From Morchella semilibera (lineage: Eukaryota > Ascomycota > Pezizomycetes > Pezizales > Morchellaceae): a stretch of 64,000 nucleotides of DNA. Below the pieces are notes generated by a model, which did not search any database, was not told where the DNA came from, and saw nothing but the letters and a program-made list of their open reading frames with translations. Both the position numbers and the translations under genes were made by a program. The stretch's first letter is position 1; each line of letters opens with the position of its first letter. Below are positions 60,584 through 64,000 of the stretch, in pieces. The stretch is taken from positions 992,001 to 1,056,000 of the forward strand of contig WBVU01000009.1 in NCBI GenBank assembly GCA_009192285.1, read 5' to 3'.

Positions 60584-61816
60584 ATGATGACAGAGAGCTG
60601 CCCCTCCCCCCCATCTTCAAGCTACCGAACTGCCGAAGAAGAATCTTTTATTGAGGATCTTCCCGAGTCATCAGCAGCATCATCAGGCGATTCCGTTACT
60701 CGGGTCAGCTCTGGGAGAACAATCCTCCTCCTCGGTGCCCCCCGTGCGTCCACCCTTCGAAGCAACCTGCCGTTAATAGACTTTAACAGCGACGACAACA
60801 ACAAGGAGGACCTCCCCGCCTTTCTAGGTCGAACCAGTGGTAGCGTAGATCATGTGACATCAACTTCCTCGCCAATTCCCTGCGCTACGGAACATCCCGC
60901 TGTCTGGCGAATACTGCCACTAAAGCGAAAATATCTACATACCGGGTTTTCACAACTACCAGAGGTCCATACCCCTACCCACTTACATCCAAAAGAGCTC
61001 AGCCAGGACCCCAGCCCTTCTATTGAGTCTTCAACTACTTCTAACGATGGAGACGACAACCTTAATCGATCGTTCGCGACTCATAACATGCCTTCTTCCC
61101 CAGTCGCCGGCCCATCAGACCTCGAAGCCTCATTTGCCAGCACTACCACCTCATCTTTATCATCAATTGCAGAAATCCCAGCACCACCCCCAACGCTCTT
61201 GAATATGCCTCCCACGGCATTAACCAATTTACGAAACGTCCCCACTGCGAATTATCTTAGGTCTATTGTCCCTCAAACAATGAGTATCTCAGCAATTGTT
61301 GGAATAATACAAATCTCCACGCCACGCACATTTACCGCCAAACGTTACGGTACGCAATTAACAATACAGACCCTCTTGGTAGGCGACGAAACCTCTGCTG
61401 GCTTCAAGTTGGACATATGGCTACCTAATGGAAAGCTTACAGCAGCTGGCGAAGCCTTTGTGACTACCGTTAATTCACTACGAGTTGGAGACGTTATACT
61501 CATACAGAACATGGCACTTGGCTTTTGGGATAATCAGGTCAATGGGGCAACTCTACGTAAAGACCGTACCCGAATAGAGCTGATATATAGAGTCAACTGC
61601 TTTGATTCAAGGGAGAAGCGACGGTGGGGAACTGTAGATCTGGAACTGGTGTCTGAAAATAGGACTGGTGTTGAAAAGGTCCAGAGGGTTGTGGAGTGGG
61701 TGAGAGACTTTGTTGGAGTTGCTAGGCCGACAAAAAGGATAAAAAAAGGGTCTCGTGAGGTGTATGAAGAGGAAGACACCCAACCGCCGCCAGATGATAC
61801 ACAGTATAGTACCTGA
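60584..61816 (+). CDS. OB-fold-like protein, unknown function
   Basis: Single exon of 410 residues. The first about 230 residues are Ser/Thr/Pro-rich and disordered. From about residue 225 (LRNVPTANYLRSIVPQTMSI) a beta-rich domain follows: AIVGIIQISTPRTFTAKRYG, QLTIQTLLVGDETSAGFKLD, IWLPNG, LRVGDVILIQNMALGFWDNQ and TRIELIYRV. This wording fits an OB-fold single-strand-DNA-binding module, as in RPA- and shieldin-type proteins. The tail is basic then acidic. A role in DNA repair or telomeres is inferred only from the fold guess. The stop codon overlaps the start of a minisatellite. Confidence 0.7.
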   Translation: MMTESCPSPPSSSYRTAEEESFIEDLPESSAASSGDSVTRVSSGRTILLLGAPRASTLRSNLPLIDFNSDDNNKEDLPAFLGRTSGSVDHVTSTSSPIPCATEHPAVWRILPLKRKYLHTGFSQLPEVHTPTHLHPKELSQDPSPSIESSTTSNDGDDNLNRSFATHNMPSSPVAGPSDLEASFASTTTSSLSSIAEIPAPPPTLLNMPPTALTNLRNVPTANYLRSIVPQTMSISAIVGIIQISTPRTFTAKRYGTQLTIQTLLVGDETSAGFKLDIWLPNGKLTAAGEAFVTTVNSLRVGDVILIQNMALGFWDNQVNGATLRKDRTRIELIYRVNCFDSREKRRWGTVDLELVSENRTGVEKVQRVVEWVRDFVGVARPTKRIKKGSREVYEEEDTQPPPDDTQYST

Positions 61817-61883
61817 CTTTATAAAGGTTTCTTTGACTTTATAAAGGTTTCTTTGATTTTATAAAAGGTTTCTTTGACTTTAT
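61815..61883. repeat. Minisatellite, 20-21 base unit, about 3.4 copies
   Basis: Units GACTTTATAAAGGTTTCTTT at 61815-61834 and 61835-61854, GATTTTATAAAAGG... at 61855-61875, then a partial. It begins within the stop codon of the OB-fold-like gene. Confidence 0.9.
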
Positions 61884-62317
61884 TGTCTCACAAGCAATAA
61901 TTATCAATTACCATATTTAAGCTAAACTATCGCTCTCAAGTGAGAGAGGTTCTACAAAGAAAGATTTTTCATATAAACAGACATACTATGGAGTGTATAG
62001 GGAACTGTGGGAACGATGGATGATGGTTCATGTGTGTATAAAGCCAGTTGGCAATCTAAGTAGGAAAAATGTCAATACCCACTTCCTCCGCTAGGCGCCC
62101 AGTAACGCAAGAGCTAGCCGCCACCTAATGAAAGCCTACATGTATTCACTTAAGTTAGTACTTTTGCCAAGAGCTCGGCCCTTAGCGGCCGTGATTCACG
62201 TTAGTTTACCCGGTAGCAAATGTGGCTGCCTGAACCGCTAGCCCGTGCGCTCATCATCGTTCTCCACCAACAGCCTGCTTGATACTAACCATATCTTGAC
62301 CCCAAATTTTCCTAAAC
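61884..62317. other. Gap before the coiled-coil gene
   Basis: No gene seen; one TACATGTA at 62137. Confidence 0.55.
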
Positions 62318-63527
62318 ATGAGCTCCCATGGCCAAGAAGAAACAAAAAGACCGCGGAAATCAACTCATTACAGTGAAAGTGAAAGCGGGGAAGAGGTGCC
62401 GCGCAAGAGGTCCAAAAGCAGCGAACTAAGTACGTTCAAAAAGAAACTTTCCTTTTTGATACACCAATACATAAATCAGCCCTGGCATTCTAACGTACAA
62501 AATAGACATTGAACGAATTAGTTCAGTATACGATCTCATTGAAGAATTGCAAAACAAAGAGAAGAACTTCTACAGCGATATTCAAAGACAGCTTCAAGAG
62601 TTTCATCTATCACAACAGAGGCGGTACCACGAGCTTATGGGTGATGTCAAAAACATCAAGCTTAGGTTATTAGGGGAGAAAGTCCCAAAGCTCAAGTATG
62701 AGGCTACTAGCAGGAGAGGGTCTTTCAGTACAGACAAAAGCTCTCTTCAAAGCGACTACTCATCTGCTGGGTCTCCTTCAACACAGCCTAAGGGGGAAAC
62801 CCCAAGGCTGTCGAGAAAGGCTCGTTCACAATTTGGGGGTCGAAGCAAAACAAATAGTCCATTTACACCTGGTAGAGTTGCTTCACCACCTCCAGAAAGC
62901 CCATCCATACTTATAGACGCTTCGCCAATCACTCCTCCTCCTCTCCCACCTTCTCCTTCCACAAAGTCACCTCCACCGCCGCCTCCTCCACAATCAGAAC
63001 GTGCCCTTCGCAAGCTCCCTAAGAGAGACTATAAGCTAAAACTTACTATTGAGGGCGATGATGAATTTGTACCCCCGCCCCCAAAACACGATGGGTCTGA
63101 CGACGAATTCTTCCCAAACTCAATCCTCAGGGATCATGACGACGATGAGCCCTCTCCTGCCTCGCCCACTAAACTTACCAAAAGGGGTAAATCAAAGCCT
63201 CGCAAAAGTATCAACGGTCAAAAACTGCCAAAAGGAGACTCCAAGGATCTAGAAACTATCAGCAAGAGCATTGGCAAACCTGGAATGGCAAAGAAAGAGA
63301 CCGTCCAAATGAGCCTTGGAGCCTGGTTAAGTGGTAGGAAGGAAGATGGGAAACCCTCATGTAGAACTGTTTCTCCAAAACGTTCAGCCCGCATGCCGCT
63401 GCTACCTTCGCCTTCGCCTCCACTTTCACCTGCCCCTACACTACCTGCGCCTCCACCTTCCCCTCCACCTCAGCCGGTAGTGACGCCAATATCTAAATGG
63501 CGGGCTGTACCAGCCTCGACCCGCTAA
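62318..63527 (+). CDS. Coiled-coil, proline-rich basic protein, unknown function
   Basis: Two exons, 62318-62429 and 62506-63527, give 377 residues. The N-terminus is charged with nuclear-signal-like KRPRK and PRKRSK. A coiled coil spans about residues 38-90 (ERISSVYDLIEELQNKEKNF, YSDIQRQLQEFHLSQQRRYH). The rest is Ser/Pro/Lys-rich and disordered, with runs of proline (PPPPPPP), an acidic patch (EGDDEFVPPPPKHDGSDDEF), and a short motif VQMSLGAWLSGRKED that looks conserved. I do not recognise the family; a nuclear scaffold role is speculative. Confidence 0.65.
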
Positions 63528-64000
63528 ACCTTCTTTTTCTCTTTTTCTCTTTTTCCTCTCTCGCTCCCTCCCTTTATGGTTTTCCCGATACCAATACCAC
63601 TCTTTAGCCAATCATAGCATTTTCGGTGCCTGGTGTGGCAGTATTCTCTGATCACTTATTTACTTTTTCTTTTTCCTTTTACCATACATCCTTCACGCTT
63701 ATCTCCTAAATCGTTCTTTTCACTAGCGCAAATATATCTCTTCCCTTATCTCCGAGGCCATAATTTTGTGATAGCAATACCAAAGTAGAGGCATTACACT
63801 TAGGCATGCAGGGTATGTATTTAAGATGCTATAGGAGGAGGTCGGTAGGGAATGTAAAAGTTGATAATTTCATAAGCATTTACCCAGCGATATGAGCTTT
63901 TGACTCCGAGCCTAGGCACTGGAAACCGACCGCTACTGAGTACAGCCGCGTTCGAAAGTCCTGGTACCCTACTATTAAGTCTACTTATAAACTGTAACCC
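63528..64000. other. 3' flank at window edge
   Basis: Pyrimidine-rich after the stop (CTTTTTCTCTTTTTCTCT). No gene seen to the edge. Confidence 0.6.

Overview
This window is nuclear DNA of a filamentous ascomycete (Pezizomycotina). The evidence is short GT-AG introns of about 45-90 bases, fungal-type gene families (NAR1, a HET-C2-like glycolipid transfer protein, SEC10, SPB1, UTP21, BMS1, ALG1, POT/PTR transporter), and long repeat-rich gaps between gene-dense stretches. The resident Ty3/Gypsy copy and an eroded gene family near 30-31 kb remind me of truffle-type Pezizomycetes. That placement is from memory and cannot be checked here.

Layout. About 1-5.9 kb is an eroded Ty3/Gypsy LTR retrotransposon cut by the left edge. 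6.2-11.2 kb holds an aldehyde dehydrogenase and an eleven-exon peptide transporter, both on +. 11.2-14.3 kb is gene-free and holds a cluster of GC-rich hairpins and an isolated near-perfect hairpin. 14.3-15.3 kb is GTP cyclohydrolase I (-), and 16.6-20.6 kb a large proline-rich protein of unknown function (-). 20.6-27.7 kb is a long gene-poor stretch full of short dispersed motifs and imperfect repeats. From 27.7 kb the window is gene-dense: NAR1 (-), a head-to-head pair of eroded gene copies, a MITE-like foldback, a glycolipid transfer protein (+), prolyl-tRNA synthetase (-), ALG1 (-), SPB1 (+), UTP21 (+), BMS1 (-), SEC10 (-), a small myristoylation-type protein (-), a possible tiny membrane protein (-), a formin-type GBD/FH3 protein without FH2 (-), an OB-fold-like protein (+) and a coiled-coil/proline-rich protein (+).

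How the genes fit together. SPB1, UTP21 and BMS1 are consecutive ribosome-biogenesis genes within about 11.5 kb; UTP21 and BMS1 both belong to the small-subunit processome. SEC10 (exocyst) and the GBD/FH3 protein both point to polarised growth. The other genes are housekeeping: Fe-S assembly, translation, N-glycosylation and pterin synthesis.

The most unusual signal is a bipartite DNA motif, TCAY-N4-TATCACTCG. Its 9-base core occurs exactly 12 times (about 0.5 expected), with one further near-copy, always in introns or intergenic DNA. A second short palindrome, TACATGTA (often TACATGTAGTTA), occurs 17 times, also outside exons. I cannot assign either motif to a known element. ALDH and NAR1 each lose frame by one base in a homopolymer run, which looks more like assembly error than gene death.
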